A stretch of 64,000 nucleotides of DNA from Pedobacter paludis (GTDB taxonomy: Bacteria > Bacteroidota > Bacteroidia > Sphingobacteriales > Sphingobacteriaceae): contig NZ_QGNY01000002.1 of NCBI RefSeq assembly GCF_003173575.1, positions 248,001 to 312,000 of the forward strand, read 5' to 3'. Below are positions 35,978 through 43,669 of this stretch, piece by piece; the stretch's first letter is position 1; every line of letters begins with the position of its first letter. Below the pieces are notes generated by a model that was not told the DNA's origin, did no database searches, and saw nothing but the letters and a program-made list of their open reading frames with translations. The position numbers were made by a program, and so were the translations under genes.

Positions 35978-36859
35978 ATGAAAAACAACATTTTAATCTT
36001 ATTTATCTGCACCATTCTGCTCAGTAGTTGTGGCCCCAAAATCTCGGGAAAGGACGAAGCTTCTTTCAAATCTTCCAAAGCAAAAATGGAAGAGAAATTA
36101 AGCAAAGCTGAAAAAGAAAATCTGGAAAAAGCTTTACGCATTGTGGTGTTAAAAGCCATGAAAGAAAAATGGAATCATTCAACCGATGAACGCTATAAGG
36201 GAAAATCTTTCGATGCCATTTCGCTAAAAATGATTGATGGTAAAACCTATTCTGGTATTGTAAAATTTGCCGAAGATTTTCTGAAGGAAGACAAAGAAGA
36301 AAAAATAACAAACGGAAAAAAAGAGCTTGATTCGTTAAATAAGGAGTTAATACAGCTCAAAGCTAAAACAAAAGATCTGGATAAATTTAAGCTGACCAAA
36401 ATCAGCATTAGTGAGGACGATTTCTTTGGACCAACACCTTTTTTAGATTTAACTTTTTTAAATCAAACCGGAAGAAAAATTATTGGCGATTACATGTATC
36501 AAATCGATATTTATTCGAAAGCCACCGGAAAGTTAATTGCATCACAGCAACAAGGAGGCGGTTTTAATGAAGGAGCTGGAGTAAATCCCAATGAAGAAGA
36601 TCTTTATCACCAACCTTTATTAAGTGAAGCAATTGCCCACAGTACTTTATGGAAATCGGTTAAGTATCCAACAACAGATTTATCAAAATTTGATTTGGTT
36701 GTTAAGGCTTATCCGGTAAAACTTACCACGAAAGAAGGGACATTGGAACGCCCAAAAAACCTGGCAGATTTAGAGAAAGAAATCAAAGAACTAAACCAAC
36801 AATTGATTGAGCTAAACAAAACCGAAGGCACCTTAGATGAGCTGGAATTAACACCGTAA
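35978..36859 (+). CDS. Coiled-coil lipoprotein of unknown function
   Basis: A 293-residue lipoprotein with lipobox SSC (Cys18). A Lys/Glu-rich coiled-coil helix (about 25-70) precedes a middle domain (KISISEDDFFGPTPFLDLTFLNQTGRKI), and a second Leu/Glu/Lys coiled coil closes the protein (NLADLEKEIKELNQQL). The middle reads like a small beta domain. No family is recognised with confidence. The next lipoprotein gene starts five bases after its stop codon. Confidence 0.75.
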   Translation: MKNNILILFICTILLSSCGPKISGKDEASFKSSKAKMEEKLSKAEKENLEKALRIVVLKAMKEKWNHSTDERYKGKSFDAISLKMIDGKTYSGIVKFAEDFLKEDKEEKITNGKKELDSLNKELIQLKAKTKDLDKFKLTKISISEDDFFGPTPFLDLTFLNQTGRKIIGDYMYQIDIYSKATGKLIASQQQGGGFNEGAGVNPNEEDLYHQPLLSEAIAHSTLWKSVKYPTTDLSKFDLVVKAYPVKLTTKEGTLERPKNLADLEKEIKELNQQLIELNKTEGTLDELELTP

Positions 36860-36864
36860 ATGTT

Positions 36865-37524
36865 ATGAAAATCTTCTTCTCCATATTTATTTTATTAATC
36901 ATTTTTTCTTGTAGAGGTAATGCTCTACGGAAAAAAAACATACAACAAGCAGATGCCATTCCAAAAAAACAAGCATCAGCAAAAACTATTAATCAATTGG
37001 ATACAAATTGTGTTTTTCAAAATTATCACCCCTTTGCAGATACGAATTATGTGGTTACAATAAAAAATTGCCCTGAAAGGTATAAAGAGTTAGAACATAA
37101 TGCAACAATTACGTTTAGCAAGGGAAAACAGGTGTTTTTAAAAGATAGCCTATTCATCAAAATTCAAAATGATTTTGTAGACTTTAAGGATTTTAATGGT
37201 GATGGCATTAAAGACATTCTCATTTTTTCTGAAACTGGAGGCCGAGGCGGAAATTCCTTTTGTTATTTATATCTGGTAGATGCCAAAAATAAAACGATAA
37301 ACCGTGTAAAGGATTTCGAAAATGTTGTTAATCCGGAGTACAATAAAAAGCATAAGGTTATTGTCGCTTATGGTTTATCGGGAACAAATAATTACAGCAT
37401 ATATAAAATTTCTAAAGACCATAAAGTCTACCAAATTGGTAAAAGTTTTGAAGATACTTTTGAGAGCAATGCTGATGTTTTAGATAAAGAAATCACTAAA
37501 ATTTTGAACAGATATAATAAATAA
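36865..37524 (+). CDS. Lipoprotein with FG-GAP/VCBS-like calcium-binding repeat
   Basis: A 219-residue lipoprotein (lipobox FSC, Cys13). It contains DFNGDGIKDILIFSE, an EF-hand-like DxNxDGxxD loop characteristic of FG-GAP/VCBS repeats, within a region of short beta strands. Probably an extracytoplasmic binding protein of unknown partner. In the same operon as the previous gene (5-base gap). Confidence 0.75.
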   Translation: MKIFFSIFILLIIFSCRGNALRKKNIQQADAIPKKQASAKTINQLDTNCVFQNYHPFADTNYVVTIKNCPERYKELEHNATITFSKGKQVFLKDSLFIKIQNDFVDFKDFNGDGIKDILIFSETGGRGGNSFCYLYLVDAKNKTINRVKDFENVVNPEYNKKHKVIVAYGLSGTNNYSIYKISKDHKVYQIGKSFEDTFESNADVLDKEITKILNRYNK

Positions 37525-37557
37525 TTTACCCAATTTTTTAATACGTAATACAAAGCC

Positions 37558-37575
37558 TTGACATAGGGCTGTCAA
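37558..37575 (+). promoter_or_regulatory. Palindrome TTGACA-N6-TGTCAA, candidate operator of the GyrI-like gene
   Basis: A perfect 6-bp inverted repeat (TTGACA tagggc TGTCAA) 40 bases upstream of the GyrI-like gene. Palindromes of this kind would suit a dimeric regulator; which regulator binds is not known. Confidence 0.45.
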
Positions 37576-37614
37576 CATACCAAACTACTTTTATGAAAAA
37601 AAACATATAAGAAT

Positions 37615-38076
37615 ATGCTACAACTAAAATCATTTTACGTAATCGGTATTGCTGTTAGAACCACTAACGAAAATGGACAAGCTGGAAAAGATATTCAGGC
37701 CATGTGGACAACATTTATGACAGATAATATTTTAGCGAAGATCCCGAATAAAACATCAACTACGGTTTATGGCATTTACACCGATTACGAACTCGATTAT
37801 ACAAAGCCGTACACCACAATACTTGGTTGTGAAGTAAAAAATTTAGATGAAATTCCAGAGGGAATGGTCGGTAAAAAAATTGATGCCGGTTTGTACCAAA
37901 AATTTGAAGCGAAAGGGAATTTAATGCAGGGCGTGGTATACCAAGAATGGGAAAAAATTTGGACTATGGATTTGAATAGGGCTTACACTGCCGATTTCGA
38001 GGTGTATGATGAAAAATCCCAGAATCCAGAAGATGCGATGGTAGAAATATTTATCGCAATAAATAATTTTGATTAA
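37615..38076 (+). CDS. GyrI-like small-molecule-binding domain protein
   Basis: A 153-residue cytoplasmic protein with the AraC effector-binding/GyrI-like fold: VIGIAVRTTNENGQ at the N-terminus, VYGIYTDYELDYTKPYTTILGCEV in the middle, and WEKIWTMDLNRAYTADFEVYDEK at the end. Such stand-alone domains bind drugs or hydrophobic cations. A TTGACA palindrome lies in its upstream region, suggesting its own regulation. It is the only clearly cytoplasmic member of this local run of genes. Confidence 0.85.
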   Translation: MLQLKSFYVIGIAVRTTNENGQAGKDIQAMWTTFMTDNILAKIPNKTSTTVYGIYTDYELDYTKPYTTILGCEVKNLDEIPEGMVGKKIDAGLYQKFEAKGNLMQGVVYQEWEKIWTMDLNRAYTADFEVYDEKSQNPEDAMVEIFIAINNFD

Positions 38077-38095
38077 CTAAATACTGAAAGCCGTA

Positions 38096-38758
38096 ATGAA
38101 ACTACTTCCTGTGCTCATCTTATTTTTCTCTTTAAATACTTCTGCCCAAATATCGAAAAAGCTTGTTGCGCCTGTGGGTTATACAAAAATTTTAGAAGCA
38201 ACCGGCGACTTAGATCAGGATGGAATAAATGAAGTGGTTATAGCCTATAATACCAATAAGAAAAACGACAGCATAGGGTTTAAAAGAGAATTATGCATCT
38301 ATAAAATTTTTGGCGGTTCACTCAAGCTTTGGAAACAAAATTCGTCGGTTCTTTGGAATAGTAATGATTGTGGTTTTTGCCTGGATGAAGGCGTAAATCT
38401 ATCTCTAAATATTAAAAATAACAGGATAATTATAGCGCAAACGTTTCAACATAATTCTAGGCATTACAGTACCAATCGTAATATTTTTCGCTATCAAAAT
38501 GGAGATTGGTATGTTATAGGTTCCTGCTATAATGATTATGATACCTGCGATTTCGATTTTAAATACGACATTAATTTTTCGACCAAGCAGGTCTTTGTAG
38601 ATTATACTTTTGGCGATTGTGATGATAATACGCCCATCCCCAAAGACAGCCAATTAAAATTTAAATACCCATTCAAATCAATTCCAAAAATGGATGGATT
38701 TACTGCAGGCAAAACAGAGATCAAAATTCCGAACTCAAAGAAATATTTTTACTATTAA
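38096..38758 (+). CDS. Exported protein with FG-GAP-like repeat, function unknown
   Basis: A 220-residue protein with a signal peptide (KLLPVLILFFSLNTSAQ) and an N-terminal calcium-loop motif GDLDQDGINEVVIAY, the same DxDxDGxxE pattern seen in the lipoproteins before and after it. It contains Cys pairs (CGFCLDEG, CYNDYDTCDF). Function unknown. Confidence 0.72.
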   Translation: MKLLPVLILFFSLNTSAQISKKLVAPVGYTKILEATGDLDQDGINEVVIAYNTNKKNDSIGFKRELCIYKIFGGSLKLWKQNSSVLWNSNDCGFCLDEGVNLSLNIKNNRIIIAQTFQHNSRHYSTNRNIFRYQNGDWYVIGSCYNDYDTCDFDFKYDINFSTKQVFVDYTFGDCDDNTPIPKDSQLKFKYPFKSIPKMDGFTAGKTEIKIPNSKKYFYY

Positions 38759-38783
38759 CCATCATTACCATAATTCTCAAAAC

Positions 38784-39401
38784 ATGAAAATCAATAAAGC
38801 CATAATCATACTTACACTGTGTGTATTCGGTTGCAAAAACAAGTCTAAACTCGATCACCCATTAAATGATTCTTTAAAAAAAGATACCGTTATCACCAGT
38901 ACAACAATAGTTAAAGATACTTCGACAATTGATCCTTCAGACTCAAATAATAACGAAGAGATTTATCATGCTGATAGTGTTAATTTCGAAAAATTTGCCC
39001 TTGATGCAAAACCAAGCACAGTTAAAGCGCCTATCGATTGGTCGAGCTATCCAGAGGCAAAAGATTTTAAAACACGAATTACAGAGGCCTATACATCAAA
39101 TGAAGTCAGTTTTGCGGGAAATTATGTTTTGGCAAGATTTGGATGTGGCGCAAGCTGTATAATGGGCTTCATGGTAGATGTAAGAGATGGAAAAATTTAC
39201 GATTTGCCACTAGGCGAAGAAAACTCCTGCTCATTTGCCGAAGATAGAGCCATATGCAAAACAAACAGTCGGCTATTTATATCCAGCATCTGCAAAGAAA
39301 AGCCAGAATCTACAAAAGTTTATTACCTAGCCTATTTATGGAATGAGGATAAAAAAGAATTTAACAGCATCAAAAATGAAGATGAATTTTTAAAGAAATA
39401 A
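38784..39401 (+). CDS. Lipoprotein with GCGxxC motif, function unknown
   Basis: A 205-residue lipoprotein, starting at the ATG at 38784 because the signal and lipobox FGC (Cys14) follow directly. It has a Ser/Thr/Asp-rich linker, then the segment VSFAGNYVLARFGCGASCIMG, a motif I recognise from an uncharacterised exported family found in several phyla. DVRDGKIYDLP follows. No known function. Confidence 0.75.
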   Translation: MKINKAIIILTLCVFGCKNKSKLDHPLNDSLKKDTVITSTTIVKDTSTIDPSDSNNNEEIYHADSVNFEKFALDAKPSTVKAPIDWSSYPEAKDFKTRITEAYTSNEVSFAGNYVLARFGCGASCIMGFMVDVRDGKIYDLPLGEENSCSFAEDRAICKTNSRLFISSICKEKPESTKVYYLAYLWNEDKKEFNSIKNEDEFLKK

Positions 39402-39402
39402 A

Positions 39403-40149
39403 ATGAAAACACAAATAACAATTCTTTTATTCGCTATAATAATGATTGTTTCGGCTTGTAGAAACGAGAAAAAGCAATCAGCCAACGCAGAAACTACAAC
39501 AGTTGTTAAAACCGATTCTGCTTTATTAAATGGATCAAAAACTATAGAAACAGGCGATCCAAAATTTCCTTCTACAGGTGTAGATGCACAGCATTTTGTA
39601 CCCAACAATTACAAAATAGATTTGGAAACAGAGGGCGATTTAAATCATGATAATTTAAAGGATAAAGTTATTGTATTGATCAATAAAACGGATACAACCG
39701 ACAAAAGGGTTACGTTAATTCTGTTAAAGCAACAGGATAACACATATAAACTCGATCAAAAATCTTTCGCTGCAGTTGAGCCAAAATATACAGCAGATGG
39801 TTATCAAATTTACGAAACTGAAGATGTTGACATAGATAGCCTAGGCACTTTAACATTTCAAATGTATGGCGTCGGCCCATCCGGAAATCTATTTAGCAGC
39901 TATAAGTACATCGATAATAAATTGATGCTGATAAATATAAACAGCTACAGCATGGGAGCTGGCGGACATACTGAATTAGATTTGGATATTTTGAAGGGAA
40001 TTTACAAAGAAACTAATACCAATACAATGAAAGAAGATATGCCTAGCGAAACCAAAACCAAGAAGTATAAAATTGGAACGGTCCTTTTTGAAAACAGCAA
40101 TCCTAAAGATATTGTGATCAAGGCTTTTGATGTAAACGGGGTGAAATAA
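39403..40149 (+). CDS. Lipoprotein with FG-GAP-like motif, function unknown
   Basis: A 248-residue lipoprotein (lipobox SAC, Cys17). The motif GDLNHDNLKDKVIVL fits the FG-GAP-like pattern of neighbouring genes. The C-terminal part has beta strands (YGVGPSGNLFSSYKYIDNKLML). It begins one base after the stop codon of the upstream gene and ends four bases before the next, so it is part of a tight operon. Confidence 0.73.
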   Translation: MKTQITILLFAIIMIVSACRNEKKQSANAETTTVVKTDSALLNGSKTIETGDPKFPSTGVDAQHFVPNNYKIDLETEGDLNHDNLKDKVIVLINKTDTTDKRVTLILLKQQDNTYKLDQKSFAAVEPKYTADGYQIYETEDVDIDSLGTLTFQMYGVGPSGNLFSSYKYIDNKLMLININSYSMGAGGHTELDLDILKGIYKETNTNTMKEDMPSETKTKKYKIGTVLFENSNPKDIVIKAFDVNGVK

Positions 40150-40152
40150 TCA

Positions 40153-40485
40153 ATGAACGTACAAAATTCAAAATTAAGGGCAGGAACTTATTGTATAATC
40201 AGATTACTGATTTTAGCATTTGCAATTCTAATTTTTTACAATTTTGCCGACTACTTATTGCCAGAATATATTCGGGAAGATCAGTTTTCATTTGTAGGAG
40301 CACTTAACTTATTCTTGCAGTTAACATTTTGTTTTTGCCTATTTTATGGCGTATTCATTTTTTTTGAATTTAATAAGTTTCGAAAAAAAGGACTTGCAGA
40401 TTTAAGAAACATGGCCTTTATTGTTTCCATTATGAATATTCTAATCCTTTTAGCATCTCTTTTTTTTACTTTAAAATGTAATTGA
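40153..40485 (+). CDS. Small integral membrane protein
   Basis: A 110-residue protein with three hydrophobic helices (about 15-30, 48-70 and 88-108), no recognised domain. Its stop codon is next to the start of the following gene. Function unknown. Confidence 0.65.
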   Translation: MNVQNSKLRAGTYCIIRLLILAFAILIFYNFADYLLPEYIREDQFSFVGALNLFLQLTFCFCLFYGVFIFFEFNKFRKKGLADLRNMAFIVSIMNILILLASLFFTLKCN

Positions 40486-40493
40486 ATCCACTT

Positions 40494-41237
40494 ATGCGCA
40501 AAATTCTCTTTATTCTTGGGTTGCTTTTTTTAGTTAATAATGCTTTTCCTGCTCAAAACAGAAAGCTAGAAAACAAGGTGTTAATGATGAAAGTATTGAA
40601 TCAGCTTGGCTTAAAAGAAAAGGATATTAATGAAGAATTATATGCCGAAAAGGTATTGCCATATTCTAAATCGCAAACTGTAATGGTAATTCCCAAATAT
40701 AGAAAAATCGAGAAAGATGAATATGGAAATAGTTCGTTCGATTTAGATGCTTACGTTATCCTTGCTGATAATTCTACAGGTAAAATTCTTTATAAATATT
40801 ATGAGGAAAATGCTTGGACATCAGATGCAGTGGTTTTATCAAGCATAATTATAGATACAGGATTGTACAATCTAAATAACGAAACCCGTGCCTTTGGCAT
40901 TAGGGTTAGTTATACAGGAAGCAGTCGGCCAAATCCGTTTAGCCAAACAGATTTATCTCTATTTATTGTAGAAAAAAAATCTTTAAAAAGGGTTTTAAAA
41001 AACTATACCCTATCAGATGCTCATGGAGAATGGGATATGAATTGTGCCGGTGAATTTGAAAGTATGGAAGCTGTTATCGATATGGATGCCAATAAAACAA
41101 ATGGTTTTAAAAACCTAAGCATTAAAGAAACTACTGTGTACACAAAAAATATTCCAGTAAAAGAAGACTGTATTGAAAAAAAATCGACAAAACGCACGAC
41201 GAAAAAATTGAAATACAATGGCATAGCATATAAATAA
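40494..41237 (+). CDS. Exported protein of unknown function
   Basis: A 247-residue protein; I take the ATG at 40494 rather than a TTG at 40482 because the signal peptide (RKILFILGLLFLVNNAFPAQ) follows it directly. The body contains a DTGLYNLNNETRAFGIRVSYTGSSRP segment and a DAHGEWDMNCAGEF motif, which resemble an uncharacterised exported family with a conserved Gly-Glu-Trp-Asp..Cys pattern. The end is Lys-rich. Function unknown. Confidence 0.7.
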   Translation: MRKILFILGLLFLVNNAFPAQNRKLENKVLMMKVLNQLGLKEKDINEELYAEKVLPYSKSQTVMVIPKYRKIEKDEYGNSSFDLDAYVILADNSTGKILYKYYEENAWTSDAVVLSSIIIDTGLYNLNNETRAFGIRVSYTGSSRPNPFSQTDLSLFIVEKKSLKRVLKNYTLSDAHGEWDMNCAGEFESMEAVIDMDANKTNGFKNLSIKETTVYTKNIPVKEDCIEKKSTKRTTKKLKYNGIAYK

Positions 41238-41897
41238 ATGAAAAATCCAAAACGACTCTTAAAGGCAATTTGCCTATTAATTTTAATTGGTATTGTCACT
41301 GTTTTAGCCACAAATTACGTTGTAAAATCCAAAACAAAGAGCTTGATATTTTCTTCGGTAAAAGATGCTCCGAAAGTAAAAGTGGCCATTATTTTCGGCG
41401 CAGGGATAAATGGCAATAAACCTAGTAAATACTTAAAAGACAGACTTGATGCAGGCATTTTACTTTATAAAAATAACAAAGTCGAGAAGTTATTATTATC
41501 AGGCGATAATGGCAGAGATGAACATGATGAACTAAAGGTGATGAAACTATACTGTTACGAAAATGGTGTAGATACCACAAAGATATACATCGATTACGCT
41601 GGCTTTGATAGCTATTCGACCATGTTCAGGGCAAAGGAAATTTTTAAAGTTGATACTGCGATTCTAGTTTCCCAGAAATATCATCTAAATAGATGTGTTT
41701 ACATCGGCAACAAACTTGGCATAAAATGTTACGGTTTTTCGGCAGATAAAGGCACTTATCAGGGCTACAAATACGTTTCTTTCCGAGAATATTTAGCCAT
41801 TACAAAATCGGTTTTTGATGTTTGGCGGAATAGGAAACCCCAGTATTTAGGCGAGTCAGTTAATATAAGTAGAGCATCAAATTATACAAAAGAGTAA
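41238..41897 (+). CDS. SanA/YdcF-like DUF218-family membrane protein
   Basis: A 219-residue protein with one N-terminal transmembrane helix, then a DUF218 domain: VAIIFGAGINGNKPSKYLKDRLDAG, KLLLSGDNGRDEHDE, DYAGFDSYSTMFRAKEIF and VSQKYHLNRCVYIGNKLGI. SanA in enterobacteria affects envelope permeability and vancomycin resistance; the biochemical role is unknown. It begins directly after the preceding gene. Confidence 0.88.
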   Translation: MKNPKRLLKAICLLILIGIVTVLATNYVVKSKTKSLIFSSVKDAPKVKVAIIFGAGINGNKPSKYLKDRLDAGILLYKNNKVEKLLLSGDNGRDEHDELKVMKLYCYENGVDTTKIYIDYAGFDSYSTMFRAKEIFKVDTAILVSQKYHLNRCVYIGNKLGIKCYGFSADKGTYQGYKYVSFREYLAITKSVFDVWRNRKPQYLGESVNISRASNYTKE

Positions 41898-42143
41898 CTA
41901 TAAGTTTCTTAATTTTCTTTCTGCCTTTATTTTTTTGATGTTGCTGAAATTAATAATCACAATGGGCAATAACGCAATTGGAACAACCGTTAAGGCCGTA
42001 AAACCTTTTTTAAAGGTTAAAAAAATGCCTAAACCAAATAACAACAATAACATACCTGCAAGCGTGTAAGTTACAGCACTTATCGTTTTCTCATTTTTTA
42101 GCAACTCCTCGTTGCTCATTTCTTCTATTTTTTTCTCAGCCAT
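41898..42143 (-). CDS. Small membrane protein, function unknown
   Basis: An 81-residue protein with an acidic N-terminus (EMSNEELLKNEKTI) and two transmembrane helices. It is convergent with the SanA-like gene. No recognised domain. Confidence 0.6.
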   Translation of the reverse strand: MAEKKIEEMSNEELLKNEKTISAVTYTLAGMLLLLFGLGIFLTFKKGFTALTVVPIALLPIVIINFSNIKKIKAERKLRNL

Positions 42144-42510
42144 TTAAAATTTGATTTCCCCATCTGCAAAATAGAAAAAAAAATAGAATTATCTTCTTTT
42201 TTTGAGGTCTGCGCTACTTCATTATTTAGCTGTTTTTATATGGGTTCAATAATTAAGCTATCTAATCCTTCTGCTAAACTAAACAGTTTTAAAATTAAAG
42301 TCCTTATCCAAATCTAACAGATATTAAAATTTCAAAAAATATATCAAATTAAATTCAAAGCATTGCTTTTCAATGCTTTAGAATCATTAATAAAAATATT
42401 TTATAGTCGGTTTTCGCATCAAATTAGCCCCAGGCAAAGTTCTTTTGGCATAGTCATTGTCAATAGGCTGTTACATTATAACCTATTTGAAAAATAAAAA
42501 AGTGAAAGAG
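42144..42510. other. Intergenic region with one hairpin, no gene
   Basis: A 9-bp hairpin (AAAGCATTG ctttt CAATGCTTT, 42357-42379) lies here without a following T run. The rest is AT-rich with no recognisable promoter consensus or repeat. Confidence 0.5.
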
Positions 42511-42885
42511 ATGAAAAAGACAATCCAAATTTTTAGCATGCTTTTAATAGCATTAACCGTAATGGTATCTTGTAAAAAAGATACAGACCCAGCAGATAAA
42601 GATTTCTTTGTGGGTACGTATAACGGAACAGTTTCTTACCGAAACGGCGAAACCACAATTAACAGTTCAGACGGTAAGGTTACTGTAAGCAAAGTTGGCG
42701 AAACGTATAATTTTTACTTCGGAAACAATATCCCTGATATTACCGGAGTTAAATTCGAAAAAACAGGCGATAACAGTTATGTGAGTATTGGTTCTGGATT
42801 AACCGGAATTAGCATTGATGCAAGTACACTGAAAATGCTGGTTTCTAAAGGTGGCGAAACCTGGACGGCAAACTGCACGAGGTAA
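42511..42885 (+). CDS. Small lipoprotein, function unknown
   Basis: A 124-residue lipoprotein; I start at the ATG at 42511, where the signal and lipobox VSC (Cys21) follow and an AAAGAG sequence precedes. The body is Gly/Thr/Asn-rich beta-type sequence (GTYNGTVSYRNGE). It ends with a hairpin terminator. No family recognised. Confidence 0.7.
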   Translation: MKKTIQIFSMLLIALTVMVSCKKDTDPADKDFFVGTYNGTVSYRNGETTINSSDGKVTVSKVGETYNFYFGNNIPDITGVKFEKTGDNSYVSIGSGLTGISIDASTLKMLVSKGGETWTANCTR

Positions 42886-42897
42886 TTCATTTAAAGC

Positions 42898-42930
42898 AAA
42901 AAGTCTCGATTTAAAATCGGGACTTTTTTT
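42898..42930 (+). terminator. Rho-independent terminator after small lipoprotein gene
   Basis: AAGTCTCGAT / ATCGGGACTT stem with a five-base loop and one G-T mismatch, followed by seven T residues. Located 12 bases after the stop codon. Confidence 0.85.
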
Positions 42931-42935
42931 ATGCG

Positions 42936-43187
42936 CTATAATTCTTCTTCTTCGTCATCTTCTTCTGGCACATAATTTTCTATCGCCTGTCCAATTGCAT
43001 TTACTTCTTCGTCTTCCTCAAAAATTGGAAGTTCGGTTTTGTAATCCATCTTTAACCAAATAGAGGAGGTATCTTTCTGAATTTGAATATACTCTCTACC
43101 GTCTTTAAAAATGGTATACGAATCATTTCCCTCAGGAAAAACCGAATAATTTATCGGTCCTATTTCTATATCAAATGGCTCTTGCAT
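42936..43187 (-). CDS. Small acidic protein, function unknown
   Basis: An 83-residue cytoplasmic protein with a strongly acidic C-terminus (PEEDDEEEEL). No recognised family. A consensus -7 box (TATCTTTG, 43204-43211) lies 16 bases before its start, which supports it being a real gene. Confidence 0.7.
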   Translation of the reverse strand: MQEPFDIEIGPINYSVFPEGNDSYTIFKDGREYIQIQKDTSSIWLKMDYKTELPIFEEDEEVNAIGQAIENYVPEEDDEEEEL

Positions 43188-43203
43188 GCTTAATGTTTTT
43201 CTG

Positions 43204-43211
43204 CAAAGATA
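43204..43211 (-). promoter_or_regulatory. Candidate -7 promoter box for small acidic protein
   Basis: The minus strand reads TATCTTTG, a full match to TAnnTTTG, ending 16 bases before the ATG of the gene at 42936-43187. Confidence 0.55.
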
Positions 43212-43278
43212 GGGCTTTAAAATATGAATATCATTTCATGTTTAATGATTTGGAAATGAATGCTTCGGTTTTCATGGC

Positions 43279-43502
43279 GGTTTATAGTCCCGCCATTCGC
43301 TTTACTTCGTTGTTAACCCAAAAAAGGTTAACACTACGTGCTCGCTACTGTCTGGTTTAATCACAACGTTTTAAGATCTTGGCTACTGGGATTTTCGAAA
43401 ATATCAGTATTGTACTGCCCGCCTAAACCCGACTGAAGTGGAAAACACGCAAACCGAGGAACGAGGTGCGGATTTGAAACAAAAGGCGGGACTGATTAAA
43501 CC
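43279..43502. repeat. Long inverted-repeat intergenic element
   Basis: The ends GGTTTATAGTCCCGCC (43279-43294) and GGCGGGACTGATTAAACC (43485-43502) are inverted repeats apart from a two-base gap. The interior holds a TTAACCC-AAAAAA-GGTTAA hairpin. It looks like a small non-autonomous element between the acidic-protein gene and the beta-CASP gene, and shares TAAACCCGA-type sequence with the region before ffh. No coding sequence. Confidence 0.55.
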
Positions 43503-43669
43503 TAAAAACCACTGCAACTGCTTTCCAAAAAAAAAGCAAAATCAAAATATAAACTTTTAAACCGCTTAAATACGATGCCTTTTGCTAATTAAAAAATTAC
43601 TTCTTGTTGTTTAAAAATTCCATCATTTATACTACTTTACACAAAACAATTTACCCTACAGAAAGAAAG

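Noticed and set aside
42446..42461. Sigma-54-like sequence TGGCATAGTCATTGTC upstream of the small lipoprotein gene
   Set aside because: The -12 element reads GT where the GC dinucleotide is expected, and no sigma-54 activator gene is nearby. Chance resemblance is likely.
43175..43360. 61-residue open frame on the plus strand overlapping the small acidic gene and a repeat
   Set aside because: It overlaps the acidic gene promoter and enters the inverted-repeat element; its composition is not protein-like.
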